Shown here piece after piece: positions 1 through 7,891 of a DNA stretch of 40,256 nucleotides (the stretch's first letter is position 1; every line of letters begins with the position of its first letter). The translations under genes were made by a program, and so were the position numbers. Below the pieces are notes generated by a model. That model was not told where the DNA came from. It ran no database searches and worked only from the letters and a program-made list of their open reading frames with translations. Source of the DNA: an uncultured Lachnospiraceae bacterium (GTDB taxonomy: Bacteria > Bacillota > Clostridia > Lachnospirales > Lachnospiraceae); the NCBI GenBank assembly GCA_902784165.1, contig CACZTL010000025.1, positions 1 to 40,256 of the forward strand, given 5' to 3'.

Positions 1-1448
1 ATACGGTAGTAATCTTCCAGATCCACATCGATCTTTACTCTCGCATCTGGTTTTCGGTTGCTCAAGAGGCACACAGTCTCGACATGCCCCGTCCCGGGGA
101 ACATATCCACGCAGCATATCCGCTCTGCCTCATACCCCGCCTCTCTACAAAGCTCTATATCCCTCACCAATGAAGTCGGTTTACATGAAATGTAAACTAT
201 ATTCGTAACTCCGTATGCCAGTATCTTTTCCAGTGCCTTCGGATGCACACCGTCACGTGGAGGATCAAGTATAAGAAAATCCGGCACCTCCTCTATTGTC
301 TCGATCACCTTCAGCACGTCGCCCGCTAAAAATGAGCAGTTATCAAGACCGTTCAATTCCGCATTTTCATGCGCTGCTTCAACCGACTCCTCAACGATCT
401 CCACTCCTATCACTTTTTTTGCAACCGGAGCCATTATCTGGGCTATAGTACCGGTACCGCTGTAAAGATCAAAAATAACAGGACTCTCTCCGTCAGCAAT
501 ACCGCTTAAAGCATAATCCCTTACAACGCTGTAGAGCACCTCCGCACCCTTGGTATTCGTCTGAAAGAATGAAAACGGACTTATCTTGAACTTTAGTCCC
601 AGCACCTCTTCCGTTATAAAATCCTTTCCGTAAAGCAGCTTCGTTCCCTCGTCCTTGACAGCGTCTGAAACCGAGTCATTGGAGGTATGAAGTATCCCCG
701 CGATGCTGCCCTCAAGACCGGGAGCCGTAATAACATTTACAAAGCCATCAAGAAGACTCTTCTTATCAAAATCTTCAAACTGCGAGGTAGTAACAAGCGT
801 CACCAAAAGCTCCTTCGTATGCTCGCTGCGCCTGATTACAAGATGCCTGAGACACCCCTTCATATCTCTCTTGTGATAATAAGGCACGTCATGCTCTTTG
901 AAAAACTTAAGGCTCCTTCTGACTATCTCGTTGCAATCCTCGTGCACCAAAAGACAGCTGTCTGCCGTCAGCACATCATGCCTGCTGCTTTTTTTGTGCA
1001 GACCGAGAGTAAGCTCCCCTCCCTTTTCCATATCTCCGAAGGAATACTCCATCTTATTTCTGTATGCATGCACAGACGGCGAAGGATATATCTCTTTAAG
1101 AAGACCTCTGCAAATGTCACCTTCTGCAAAAAGGTTTCTGACCATCCTAAGCTTCATTTCATTCTGGGCTGCATGATCCATGGAAAGATACACACAGCCC
1201 CCGCATTCCCCGAATACCGGACAGACCTCTTCAACCTCAAGAGGAGAGCGCTCAAGCACCTCCGTAAGATCACCCTTTTCCTGACGCTTAAGACGGAAAG
1301 CTATCCTTTGACCGGGTATGACATTTTTTACTGATACCTCTTTCCCGTTGTCTGTTGTGTCTTCGGAGTTTTCGACTAAAACACGTGCCTTACCTCCGAA
1401 GGAAACCTTGTCAGTAACAAAACCTTGATAAATTTGCTTTCTTCTCAT
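1..1448 (-). CDS. rlmD: 23S rRNA (uracil-5-)-methyltransferase, RlmD/RumA type (3' end cut by window edge)
   Basis: SAM-dependent enzyme of the TrmA/RumA family that makes 5-methyluridine in 23S rRNA. Reading from ATG at 1448, 482 residues are visible and no stop is reached, so the C-terminus lies outside the window. A TRAM-like N-terminal region (about 1-65) is followed by a 4Fe-4S cysteine set, C76-x5-C82-x2-C85 plus C165. The SAM motif FDLYSGTGTIAQ lies near 327-338, the DPPRDG motif at 395-400, and the catalytic cysteine is C422 in YISCKPTSL. An AGAGAGG ribosome binding site lies about 12 nt before the ATG. The family is certain. The exact target uridine (U1939, U747 or both, as in Firmicutes RlmCD enzymes) cannot be told from this sequence. 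Confidence 0.93.
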   Translation of the reverse strand, partial: MRRKQIYQGFVTDKVSFGGKARVLVENSEDTTDNGKEVSVKNVIPGQRIAFRLKRQEKGDLTEVLERSPLEVEEVCPVFGECGGCVYLSMDHAAQNEMKLRMVRNLFAEGDICRGLLKEIYPSPSVHAYRNKMEYSFGDMEKGGELTLGLHKKSSRHDVLTADSCLLVHEDCNEIVRRSLKFFKEHDVPYYHKRDMKGCLRHLVIRRSEHTKELLVTLVTTSQFEDFDKKSLLDGFVNVITAPGLEGSIAGILHTSNDSVSDAVKDEGTKLLYGKDFITEEVLGLKFKISPFSFFQTNTKGAEVLYSVVRDYALSGIADGESPVIFDLYSGTGTIAQIMAPVAKKVIGVEIVEESVEAAHENAELNGLDNCSFLAGDVLKVIETIEEVPDFLILDPPRDGVHPKALEKILAYGVTNIVYISCKPTSLVRDIELCREAGYEAERICCVDMFPGTGHVETVCLLSNRKPDARVKIDVDLEDYYR

Positions 1449-1620
1449 GTCTTTATGTAACCTCTCTAAAAGATAAAGTTATCTTTCGCTTAATCCTCTG
1501 TATTTTGCCGGAACACCTCCGGTATGCACGCTATCTTCGGCTGTTGCGTTTTTTTTCCTTTTGCACAAAAATCTGAAAGCAATACTAAACACATGGAATT
1601 ATCAGTGCTTCCCTAAATAA

Positions 1621-2385
1621 TTATAGCTCCCTGCTCTTTATCAGCACCCCGTCAGTCCCGTATCCTGCACCGTAATCCCCTTTCCTCCTCGCGCCTTCTT
1701 CCATTCGTTTTTGCAATCTTGCCGGCGTGAACTCATGCAGCATGCCGCTCCACGGATCGGCAACCTGATAGAGCAAAAGTCCCTCTACCGTCTTAAAACC
1801 CGTCACCGCCATCCAATGCGTCACACTGCCGGTGTCTCCCAACGATACCAAAACTATCGCAACATTTCCCTCTGATATAAACTGTTTCAGATCATCCGCA
1901 CTGAAATCCTGTATTCGTTTTGCCTCTGCATATGTCGCTAACCAGTCTGCATAAGCCGGATTCCATATGCCGTTTCCGTTCCAGCCTTTTGTCGGATCTG
2001 AGTTTTTAGGCACTCCCGACCAGAACCGGGCATATTCTTCATCCGTGTCTGTGTCTGTCAGGTATCCTGCTGCCTGAAGCGCCATAAGCCCCGCCGCTCC
2101 GCTGCAGCCGTAGTCTCCGAAGGAGGTATTTCTCTGGTTTATGATACGCGGCAAGGGATATACCACATCCTCCTCATGAGCCGGAGCTTCCGCTTGCGAA
2201 CTTGTTTCCGCAGACGGGTTATTAATACCCGGACTTGTTGTTTCCTGCTCAGTTATATATGAACTCTCATTTTCTGATACAGTCCCCGCAGTTCCCGGTA
2301 CCGTTGCTGCACCGCATCCGCCTAAAAATAAAACAGGTACAAGACCTGTTATCATTGCAAATGTAATTTTGTCTTTAAACCGCAT
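1621..2385 (-). CDS. Lipoprotein with C39-like cysteine peptidase domain
   Basis: Predicted secreted lipoprotein. A hydrophobic signal peptide ends in the lipobox LGGC, so the mature protein would be anchored at the outer face of the membrane. A low-complexity Ser/Thr/Glu linker leads to a peptidase C39_2-like domain. It shows an N-Q-R...GDYGCSGAAG segment with the candidate nucleophile Cys, then THWMAV with the candidate His, then VADPWSG with the candidate Asp. The start was moved from TTG at 2388 to the adjacent ATG at 2385, because AGGAG sits 6 nt before the ATG but too close to the TTG. It lies 102 nt after iorB, separated by a palindromic repeat, and has no recognisable promoter of its own. 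The substrate is unknown. Bacteriocin-leader cleavage is not implied, because no ABC exporter domain is present. Confidence 0.78.
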   Translation of the reverse strand: MRFKDKITFAMITGLVPVLFLGGCGAATVPGTAGTVSENESSYITEQETTSPGINNPSAETSSQAEAPAHEEDVVYPLPRIINQRNTSFGDYGCSGAAGLMALQAAGYLTDTDTDEEYARFWSGVPKNSDPTKGWNGNGIWNPAYADWLATYAEAKRIQDFSADDLKQFISEGNVAIVLVSLGDTGSVTHWMAVTGFKTVEGLLLYQVADPWSGMLHEFTPARLQKRMEEGARRKGDYGAGYGTDGVLIKSREL

Positions 2386-2407
2386 CAAACTCTCCTGATC
2401 AATTTCA

Positions 2408-2477
2408 AGTGTGTCAAATGGGGACAGTCCCTTTGTGTCAGGACTGACACAAAGGGACTGTCCCCATTTGACACACT
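2408..2477. repeat. Palindromic repeat, full dimer copy (perfect)
   Basis: Two 33-bp arms (2408-2440 and 2445-2477) are exact reverse complements around a 4-nt centre GGAC. Each arm is itself an imperfect palindrome with core GGGGACAGTCCC and TGTCA-type ends. It lies between iorB and the C39-like lipoprotein gene, 10 nt after the iorB stop. It has no T-tract, so it is not a standard intrinsic terminator. Confidence 0.95.
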
Positions 2478-2487
2478 CAACACACGT

Positions 2488-3066
2488 CTACCCTTCAAAC
2501 TCCCTTCCGAGTTTAAAAGCCTTCTTGTTAAGCTCTACAAACTTCTCCGGCACGATCTTCTCGATAGCCTTTATCCATGACTCTTCCGGTATATCAAAAT
2601 AATGGGACAGACGTCCGATAAGCACTACGTTTACAGCTTTAGACGATCCCGCCTCATTAGCAAGCGAAAGGCAATCCATGGCGTCTACCGCCGCACCTGC
2701 CTCTTTCATCTTTTCGATAAGTCCCTCGGGGTACTCTGCCGCACCTGTTATGACAGGCATAGGATCTATCTTTTGTATGCTCGTCACTATATGTCCGTCG
2801 GGCTTTAAGTATTTAAGCCAGCGTGCCGCCTCAAGCTGCTCAAATGATACGATAAAGTCGGCTTCGCCCTCATCTATCACGGGAGACGCTACCTTTTCAC
2901 CAAATTTTACATAGGTCACTACGCTTCCGCCTCTCTGGCTCATGCCGTGTACCTCGGACACCTTTACGTCAAAGCCCTCCGTAAGCAATAAATGCCCCAA
3001 AAGCTTACTGGCAAGAAGGGAGCCCTGCCCTCCGACGCCTACTATCATTATATTTCCTGATTTCAT
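2488..3066 (-). CDS. iorB: Indolepyruvate:ferredoxin oxidoreductase, beta subunit
   Basis: Gamma-domain type subunit of the two-subunit IOR complex, which oxidatively decarboxylates indolepyruvate and related aryl-pyruvates to aryl-acetyl-CoA and reduces ferredoxin in the cytoplasm. The protein is 192 residues, the usual size. It opens with IMIVGVGGQGSLLASKLLG, the glycine-rich signature of this subunit, followed by EVHGMSQRGGSVVTYV, also typical. GAGG lies 6 nt before the ATG. It starts 13 nt after the iorA stop, so the two are co-transcribed and made as one complex. Family assignment is firm; substrate preference within aromatic 2-oxoacids is inferred. Confidence 0.93.
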   Translation of the reverse strand: MKSGNIMIVGVGGQGSLLASKLLGHLLLTEGFDVKVSEVHGMSQRGGSVVTYVKFGEKVASPVIDEGEADFIVSFEQLEAARWLKYLKPDGHIVTSIQKIDPMPVITGAAEYPEGLIEKMKEAGAAVDAMDCLSLANEAGSSKAVNVVLIGRLSHYFDIPEESWIKAIEKIVPEKFVELNKKAFKLGREFEG

Positions 3067-3079
3067 AGTTTACCTCACT

Positions 3080-4813
3080 CTATTCCTTCCGCTCAAATGC
3101 CCCAAATCCGCACATCTGCGTACATACGTCACAACCTACGCAAAGCGTCTTATCAACACAAGCCTTTCCGTCCTTCATCGATATTGCAGGGCAGCCTATG
3201 CGCATACATGACTTACAGCCCGTACATTTATCCGTATTCACCTCAAGCGGTGTATTATGCTTTACATACTTAAGAAGCGCACACGGTCTTCTTGCGATTA
3301 TTACAGAGGGCTCCTCCGCCGCAAGCTCTTCCTTTATGACCCTGTCACATTCCTTAAGATCATACGGATCAACGACAACTACCCTGTTTATGCCCATTGC
3401 GCGGCAAAGAGCCTCAAGATCTATCTTTCCTGCGGGATCACCCTTGATGTTATATCCTGTGGTTGGATTTTGCTGGTGACCGGTCATTCCGGTGATAGAG
3501 TTGTCAAGTATTATGACCGTAGAGTTTGATTCGTTATATGCTATATTGGCCAGTCCCGTCATTCCTGAGTGCATAAACGTAGAATCACCGATAATTCCGA
3601 CCGACTTCTTTTCGCCTTCACTGCCGAGCGCTTTATTAAAGCCATGCACGGCTGAAACGCTGGCTCCCATACAAAGCGTCATATCCATAGCGGAAAGAGG
3701 CGCAACCGCGCCAAGCGTGTAGCAGCCTATATCTCCCATAACGACGCATTTATTCTTATTTAACGTATAGAAAATACCTCTGTGCGGACAGCCTGCGCAC
3801 ATAATAGGCGGTCTTACGGGAATCTCAACATCAAGGCTGCGGCCTTCATGCAGCTCTCCGCCAAGAGCCTCAGCTATTATATTTTGTGAAAACTCACCGC
3901 ATAAGGGAAGCTCGTTTTTGCCGTCACACTTAAGTCCGAGCGCTTTGCAGTGCTCCTCTATGATCGGATCGCCTTCCTCAACAACTATAAGACGCGTTAC
4001 ATTGGACGCAAAATCCCTTATAAGCTTTTCGGGCAGGGGATTTACCATGCCGAGCTTAAGAACCGAAACATCTTCTCCGAACACCTCTTTTACATACTGG
4101 TATGAGGTGGAGGAGGTAATAATGCCGATGGTCTTATCACCGTATTCGACCTTGTTTATGTCTGACGTTTCAGCCCACTCTCTTATCGCCTTTGTTCTCT
4201 CCTCAATAACAGGATGCCGCCTTATGGCGTTTCCGGGCATCATGACATTTTTCGCTATATTTTTTTCGTAAGGCTTGACGGGCGGACAGACACGCTCAGA
4301 GGTTTCTACCACTGACTGGGAGTGAGCAATACGCGTACACATCTTTACAAGAAAAGGTGTGTCAAATTTCTCTGACAGCTCAAATGCAAGCTTTACAAAC
4401 TCAAGCGTTTCCGCAGAATCAGAAGGCTCAAGCATAGGTACCTTTGCGGCAATGGCATGATGTCTTGAATCCTGCTCATTCTGGGATGAGTGCATCCCCG
4501 GATCATCCGCTACTCCGATAACTATTCCTGCGTGCACGCCTGTATATGACATGGTATACAAAGGGTCAGCCGCAACATTTAACCCCACATGCTTCATTCC
4601 GCAAAACGCCCGCACGCCAGCAAGAGATGCTCCGAAAACCGCTTCCATGGCTACCTTTTCATTTGGCGCCCACTCACAATATATTTCCTCATACTTTACC
4701 GCTTCTTCAGTGATCTCGGTACTGGGAGTACCGGGATAGCTCGACACAAATGAACAGCCCGCCTCGTAAAGACCTCTGGCAAAGGCTTTGTTTCCTAACA
4801 TAAGTTGTTTCAT
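3080..4813 (-). CDS. iorA: Indolepyruvate:ferredoxin oxidoreductase, alpha subunit
   Basis: Catalytic TPP- and iron-sulfur-containing subunit of IOR. From the chosen start it is 577 residues. The N-terminal pyrimidine-binding domain contains SSYPGTPSTEI. The TPP-binding domain contains CAGCPHRG, GDIGCYTLG, and GDSTFMHSG with ILDNSITGMTGHQQNP. The C-terminus carries two ferredoxin-like cysteine clusters, C530-x2-C533-x2-C536-x4-C541 and C558-x2-C561-x2-C564-x3-C568. The open frame extends upstream to 4894, but ATG 4813 has AGGAG 7 nt before it and begins at the conserved MKQLMLGNKA. The longer start would overlap the -35 box of the promoter at 4866-4894. It is the first gene of the iorAB operon, divergent from the CoA ligase gene. 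Confidence 0.95.
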   Translation of the reverse strand: MKQLMLGNKAFARGLYEAGCSFVSSYPGTPSTEITEEAVKYEEIYCEWAPNEKVAMEAVFGASLAGVRAFCGMKHVGLNVAADPLYTMSYTGVHAGIVIGVADDPGMHSSQNEQDSRHHAIAAKVPMLEPSDSAETLEFVKLAFELSEKFDTPFLVKMCTRIAHSQSVVETSERVCPPVKPYEKNIAKNVMMPGNAIRRHPVIEERTKAIREWAETSDINKVEYGDKTIGIITSSTSYQYVKEVFGEDVSVLKLGMVNPLPEKLIRDFASNVTRLIVVEEGDPIIEEHCKALGLKCDGKNELPLCGEFSQNIIAEALGGELHEGRSLDVEIPVRPPIMCAGCPHRGIFYTLNKNKCVVMGDIGCYTLGAVAPLSAMDMTLCMGASVSAVHGFNKALGSEGEKKSVGIIGDSTFMHSGMTGLANIAYNESNSTVIILDNSITGMTGHQQNPTTGYNIKGDPAGKIDLEALCRAMGINRVVVVDPYDLKECDRVIKEELAAEEPSVIIARRPCALLKYVKHNTPLEVNTDKCTGCKSCMRIGCPAISMKDGKACVDKTLCVGCDVCTQMCGFGAFERKE

Positions 4814-4865
4814 AGCTGCTCTCCTAACTAAAAAATGCTCCAAAGGCATTGTTTTTATTCTGTTC

Positions 4866-4894
4866 ATTCTAACATAAATCTGTAAATGTGTCAT
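4866..4894 (-). promoter_or_regulatory. Sigma-A type promoter for iorAB
   Basis: On the minus strand, -35 ATGACA (4889-4894) and -10 TAGAAT (4866-4871) are separated by 17 nt, each matching consensus at five of six bases. Transcription would start near 4859, about 46 nt before the iorA ATG. It lies back to back with the plus-strand promoter candidate at 4919-4947. Confidence 0.6.
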
Positions 4895-4918
4895 TATAAA
4901 TCATACAGCAAAAAGTAC

Positions 4919-4947
4919 TGTAAAAAACATAACTTTCATTGTATAAT
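4919..4947 (+). promoter_or_regulatory. Candidate promoter for the small membrane protein and CoA ligase
   Basis: A perfect -10 TATAAT lies at 4942-4947. The hexamer 17 nt upstream (TGTAAA, 4919-4924) is a poor -35. Position and divergence from iorAB fit a promoter for 4984-6862, possibly activator dependent. Confidence 0.45.
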
Positions 4948-4983
4948 ATATGTTCATGATTAATTTCTTTAAGGAGAACAGCC

Positions 4984-5193
4984 ATGCAAAAATCAATAAA
5001 AAAACTACTTTCATTTAAAGACGGATATTCGCTTCCGGTTATTTTGAACCTGATCTCTGTAATGCTTTCATTAAGAGGGATCGTAAGGTCAAAAAGCTCC
5101 TTCTGGGCTTTGGTGCATTTTGTTAATGCCGGCATCAGCGGCTATATGCTTGTTAAAAATACGAGATACCTCATAAAGGAAAGAAACCGCTGA
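4984..5193 (+). CDS. Small two-helix membrane protein, unknown function
   Basis: A 69-residue basic protein, not recognised. AAGGAG lies 6 nt before the ATG, supporting translation. Two hydrophobic stretches, roughly residues 15-33 (SLPVILNLISVMLSLRGIV) and 39-56 (SFWALVHFVNAGISGYML), suggest two membrane helices with positively charged ends. It lies 34 nt ahead of the CoA ligase gene and behind its own -10 box, so the two are probably co-transcribed. No function can be assigned. An integral-membrane partner of the ligase is only a guess from position. Confidence 0.6.
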   Translation: MQKSIKKLLSFKDGYSLPVILNLISVMLSLRGIVRSKSSFWALVHFVNAGISGYMLVKNTRYLIKERNR

Positions 5194-5227
5194 TACTAAA
5201 CTAACATTTGAAAGGAAGCGCTTAGAA

Positions 5228-6862
5228 ATGCCCATCACTGAATTACTGGAGAGAAATGCTAAAGAATACGGGAGCGAGACTGCTCTTGTTGAAATAAACC
5301 CTGAGGTTACCGAGCCCCAAAGGGTTACATGGAATGAATACGAGCTTATACAGCCTATATCAGACGTACCCTACCGGCGTGAGATCAGCTGGTCGGTTTT
5401 TAATGAAAAGGCTAACCGCTGCGCCAATCTCCTTCTGAACCGAGGAATAAGGAAAGGTCAAAAGGTCGGTATACTTCTGATGAACGGACTGGAGTGGCTG
5501 CCGATCTATTTCGGTATTTTAAAATGCGGAGCGATTGCTGTTCCGCTGAACTTCCGATACACATCTGAAGAGATCGATTACTGCGTCAAGCTTGCTGATG
5601 TAGATGTACTCTTTTTCGGCCCTTCATTTGTAGGACGTATCGAGCAGATTGCAAATGACCTCGGAAAGGAACGCCTTCTTTTTTATGTAGGAGACGCCTG
5701 TCCTTCCTTTGCAGAAGACTATAATCACTGGGTAGCAAACTTTTCAAGCATAGCCCCTAAGGTTGCGATAACTGATGACGATCTTGCGGCTATCTATTTT
5801 TCGTCCGGCACTACCGGTTTTCCCAAAGCTATACTCCATAAGCATCTTGCACTCATGCAGTCTGCAAAGATGGAGGCTATACACCACAAAACCACACATG
5901 AAGATGTCTTTCTTTGTATTCCGCCGTTATATCATACAGGCGCCAAGATGCATTGGTTCGGATCTCTGTATACAGGCGGAAAGGCTGTGCTCCTGCGTGG
6001 AAATAAGCCCAAAGACATCTTTCATGCCGTTTCTGAAGAGGGCTGCACTATAGTGTGGCTGCTCGTGCCCTGGGCGCAGGATATACTTGCCGCGCTTGAT
6101 TCCGGCGAGATCAAACTCTCTGATTATAAGCTTGATCAGTGGCGGCTTATGCATATCGGCGCACAGCCGGTTCCGCCGAGCCTTATCAAGCACTGGCATA
6201 AATATTTCCCTAACCATGAGTATGATACAAACTACGGTCTTTCCGAGTCTACAGGACCCGGCTGCGTGCATTTGGGTCTGGAAAACACTGACAAGGTCGG
6301 CGCTATAGGCGTTCCCGGCCACGACTGGGAGGTTAAGATTGTCGGTGATGACGGAAAAGAAGTTACTCCCGGCGAAGTGGGCGAGCTCTGCGTCAAGGGA
6401 CCGGGTGTTATGGTCGAGTATTATAAAAATCCCGAGGCAACCGCAGAAAACATTAAAGACGGATGGCTTTTTACCGGAGATATGGCAAAAACGGACGAAG
6501 ACGGATTTATTTATCTCGTAGACAGAAAAAAAGACGTAGTTATCTCAGGAGGAGAAAATATTTACCCCGTGCAGATAGAAGCCTTCCTTGCCTCAAATCC
6601 CAAAATTCATGATGTGGCCGTAATCGGAACTCCCGATCCGAGACTCGGCGAAATAGCAACAGCTATAATACAGCTTAAAAAAGGCGAGAATTGTTCAGAG
6701 GATGAGATCTATGAGTTTTGTAATGAACTCCCCAGGTATAAGAGACCAAGGAAGATAATATTTGCCGATGTTCCGCGAAATGCGACAGGTAAGATAGAAA
6801 AGCCTAAACTCAGGGAGATGTACGCCGGCGACAGGCTGGTGGAAAGACAGAATTTGAGTTGA
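5228..6862 (+). CDS. AMP-forming acyl/aryl-CoA ligase (AMP-binding family)
   Basis: A 544-residue member of the ANL superfamily. It activates a carboxylate with ATP to an acyl-adenylate and then forms the CoA thioester. Visible motifs are the P-loop YFSSGTTGFPK (190-200), A5 YGLSE (336-340), A7 FTGD with D418, the hinge VDRKKD (431-436), GGENIYP (441-447), and the catalytic C-terminal lysine K522 in PRNATGK. AGGAAG lies about 9 nt before the ATG. It is divergent from iorAB, whose product is aryl-acetyl-CoA, so an aryl or branched/medium-chain acid substrate is plausible. The sequence alone cannot separate this from a fatty-acyl-CoA synthetase. A palindromic repeat follows its stop after 10 nt. 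Confidence 0.85.
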   Translation: MPITELLERNAKEYGSETALVEINPEVTEPQRVTWNEYELIQPISDVPYRREISWSVFNEKANRCANLLLNRGIRKGQKVGILLMNGLEWLPIYFGILKCGAIAVPLNFRYTSEEIDYCVKLADVDVLFFGPSFVGRIEQIANDLGKERLLFYVGDACPSFAEDYNHWVANFSSIAPKVAITDDDLAAIYFSSGTTGFPKAILHKHLALMQSAKMEAIHHKTTHEDVFLCIPPLYHTGAKMHWFGSLYTGGKAVLLRGNKPKDIFHAVSEEGCTIVWLLVPWAQDILAALDSGEIKLSDYKLDQWRLMHIGAQPVPPSLIKHWHKYFPNHEYDTNYGLSESTGPGCVHLGLENTDKVGAIGVPGHDWEVKIVGDDGKEVTPGEVGELCVKGPGVMVEYYKNPEATAENIKDGWLFTGDMAKTDEDGFIYLVDRKKDVVISGGENIYPVQIEAFLASNPKIHDVAVIGTPDPRLGEIATAIIQLKKGENCSEDEIYEFCNELPRYKRPRKIIFADVPRNATGKIEKPKLREMYAGDRLVERQNLS

Positions 6863-6872
6863 AATTTAAAAA

Positions 6873-6944
6873 AGTGTGTCAAAATGGGGACAGTCCCTTT
6901 GTGTCAGAACTGACACAAAGGGACTGTCCCCATTTTGATACACT
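6873..6944. repeat. Palindromic repeat, full dimer copy
   Basis: Arms 6873-6906 and 6911-6944 (34 bp each) are complementary with one mismatch around the centre GAAC. The core of each arm is GGGGACAGTCCC. The last base is also the first base (plus-strand numbering) of the stop codon of the convergent gene 6944-7681, so the element fills the whole space between two converging genes and may act as a two-way transcript end. Confidence 0.95.
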
Positions 6945-7681
6945 TATATCTTATCAATATATTTCATCACTGTTTTATATTCAATTATCTTATCCTTAAT
7001 AGCTTTCTTAGCTGTCAGTATTCTTTCCTTTTCCTTCTCTTCAAAGGATCTGTTATCCTGAAAGCTGAAGTAAGCAGCTGAACGATCCGCCGAGAAAACG
7101 GCCTTCTCCTGCTCTTCGGGAGAGAGCTCCTTTACCTTATCAAGCTCTCCCATCGTGATCTGGAAAGCTTCACGTATCTCTGCAAGCTCTTCCTCATCAA
7201 AACCGAAATAAGTCATCTTATAGGCTATCTCACTTACAAAGGGCACCACGCCATACTCTTCAATATTCTCCGAGAGCACCTCATACCCAAGTATCTCATC
7301 CCAGAGAACATACTCATATGCATGCTTTTTTGAAACAGGATATACAAGCGCGAGCCTGTCTGTCTCTTCATCCGAAAGAGCATCCACCTCTTCAAATGTA
7401 AGCTTTCCTATCTCTGAATCCCTGTCTGTCTTTTCAAGCAGCTCGTCTTTTTTATAAAGTGTAGCTTCCTTTTCAGACTTTCCGCCTTCACCGTATAAGA
7501 TACCGATCATCACATATCCAGTATCTATCGGCTCTCTTTTCATGAGATTCTCAACAAAGTCGGTATATTCTTTAGTGAGATCTGCCCTTTCGCTCTCATC
7601 CTTGTCATCTATATACATAACATGATTTACGATCTCTTCTACAGGACACTGCGCAAATAAGTCCTTAACAGTCTGTTTCAT
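6944..7681 (-). CDS. DUF6557-like cytoplasmic protein
   Basis: An acidic soluble protein of 245 residues from the chosen start, with no signal peptide or membrane segment. The segment with AYEYVLWDEILGYEV followed by EIAYKMTYFGFDEEEL resembles, from memory, the conserved core of DUF6557 proteins of Clostridia, whose function is unknown. The C-terminus is rich in Lys/Glu and probably helical. The open frame runs to 7732, but ATG 7681 begins MKQTVKDLF and has AGGAG about 11 nt upstream, so it was preferred. A promoter candidate lies at 7765-7793, so it appears to be a single-gene unit behind gatB. No enzymatic motif is visible. Confidence 0.6.
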   Translation of the reverse strand: MKQTVKDLFAQCPVEEIVNHVMYIDDKDESERADLTKEYTDFVENLMKREPIDTGYVMIGILYGEGGKSEKEATLYKKDELLEKTDRDSEIGKLTFEEVDALSDEETDRLALVYPVSKKHAYEYVLWDEILGYEVLSENIEEYGVVPFVSEIAYKMTYFGFDEEELAEIREAFQITMGELDKVKELSPEEQEKAVFSADRSAAYFSFQDNRSFEEKEKERILTAKKAIKDKIIEYKTVMKYIDKI

Positions 7682-7764
7682 ATCTTTTCTTACTCCTCTG
7701 AACTGTAAATAAAAATAGACAAAAGAAAGCATTTGTCTAAATTCCTGAAAAATACATTAAGAAT

Positions 7765-7793
7765 AATATAATATTTTTTTTAGATTTTAGCAA
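7765..7793 (-). promoter_or_regulatory. Candidate promoter for the DUF6557-like gene
   Basis: On the minus strand, -35 TTGCTA (7788-7793), a 17-nt A-rich spacer and -10 TATATT (7765-7770). The predicted leader is about 77 nt. The surrounding 7733-7869 is AT-rich and otherwise empty. Confidence 0.5.
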
Positions 7794-7869
7794 TACTTTA
7801 TTTATAAATATCGCCTTTATCAGGCATATAAATATACATTTGTATACTTTTGTGTACTTAAAAATCTTA

Positions 7870-7881
7870 TGTCGGCCGACA
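7870..7881. other. Perfect 12-bp palindrome after gatB
   Basis: TGTCGGCCGACA is fully self-complementary and lies 10 nt after the gatB stop on the minus strand, followed there by ATAAGATTTTT. It could be a short terminator hairpin with a weak T-run or a dimeric protein site. Neither is certain. Confidence 0.4.
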
Positions 7882-7891
7882 CACCGGTATA

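Noticed and set aside
1449..1620. CCGGA/TCCGG inverted repeat near 1520 as a terminator of the lipoprotein gene
   Set aside because: The stem is only 5 bp and no T-run follows it on the minus strand.
2411..2602. Plus-strand frames beginning MSNGDSPFVS or similar (also near 10813, 22421, 31138 and 35317)
   Set aside because: They are translations of the palindromic repeat running into opposite-strand genes. The same SPFVSxLTQRDCPxLTH peptide recurs only because the DNA repeat recurs.
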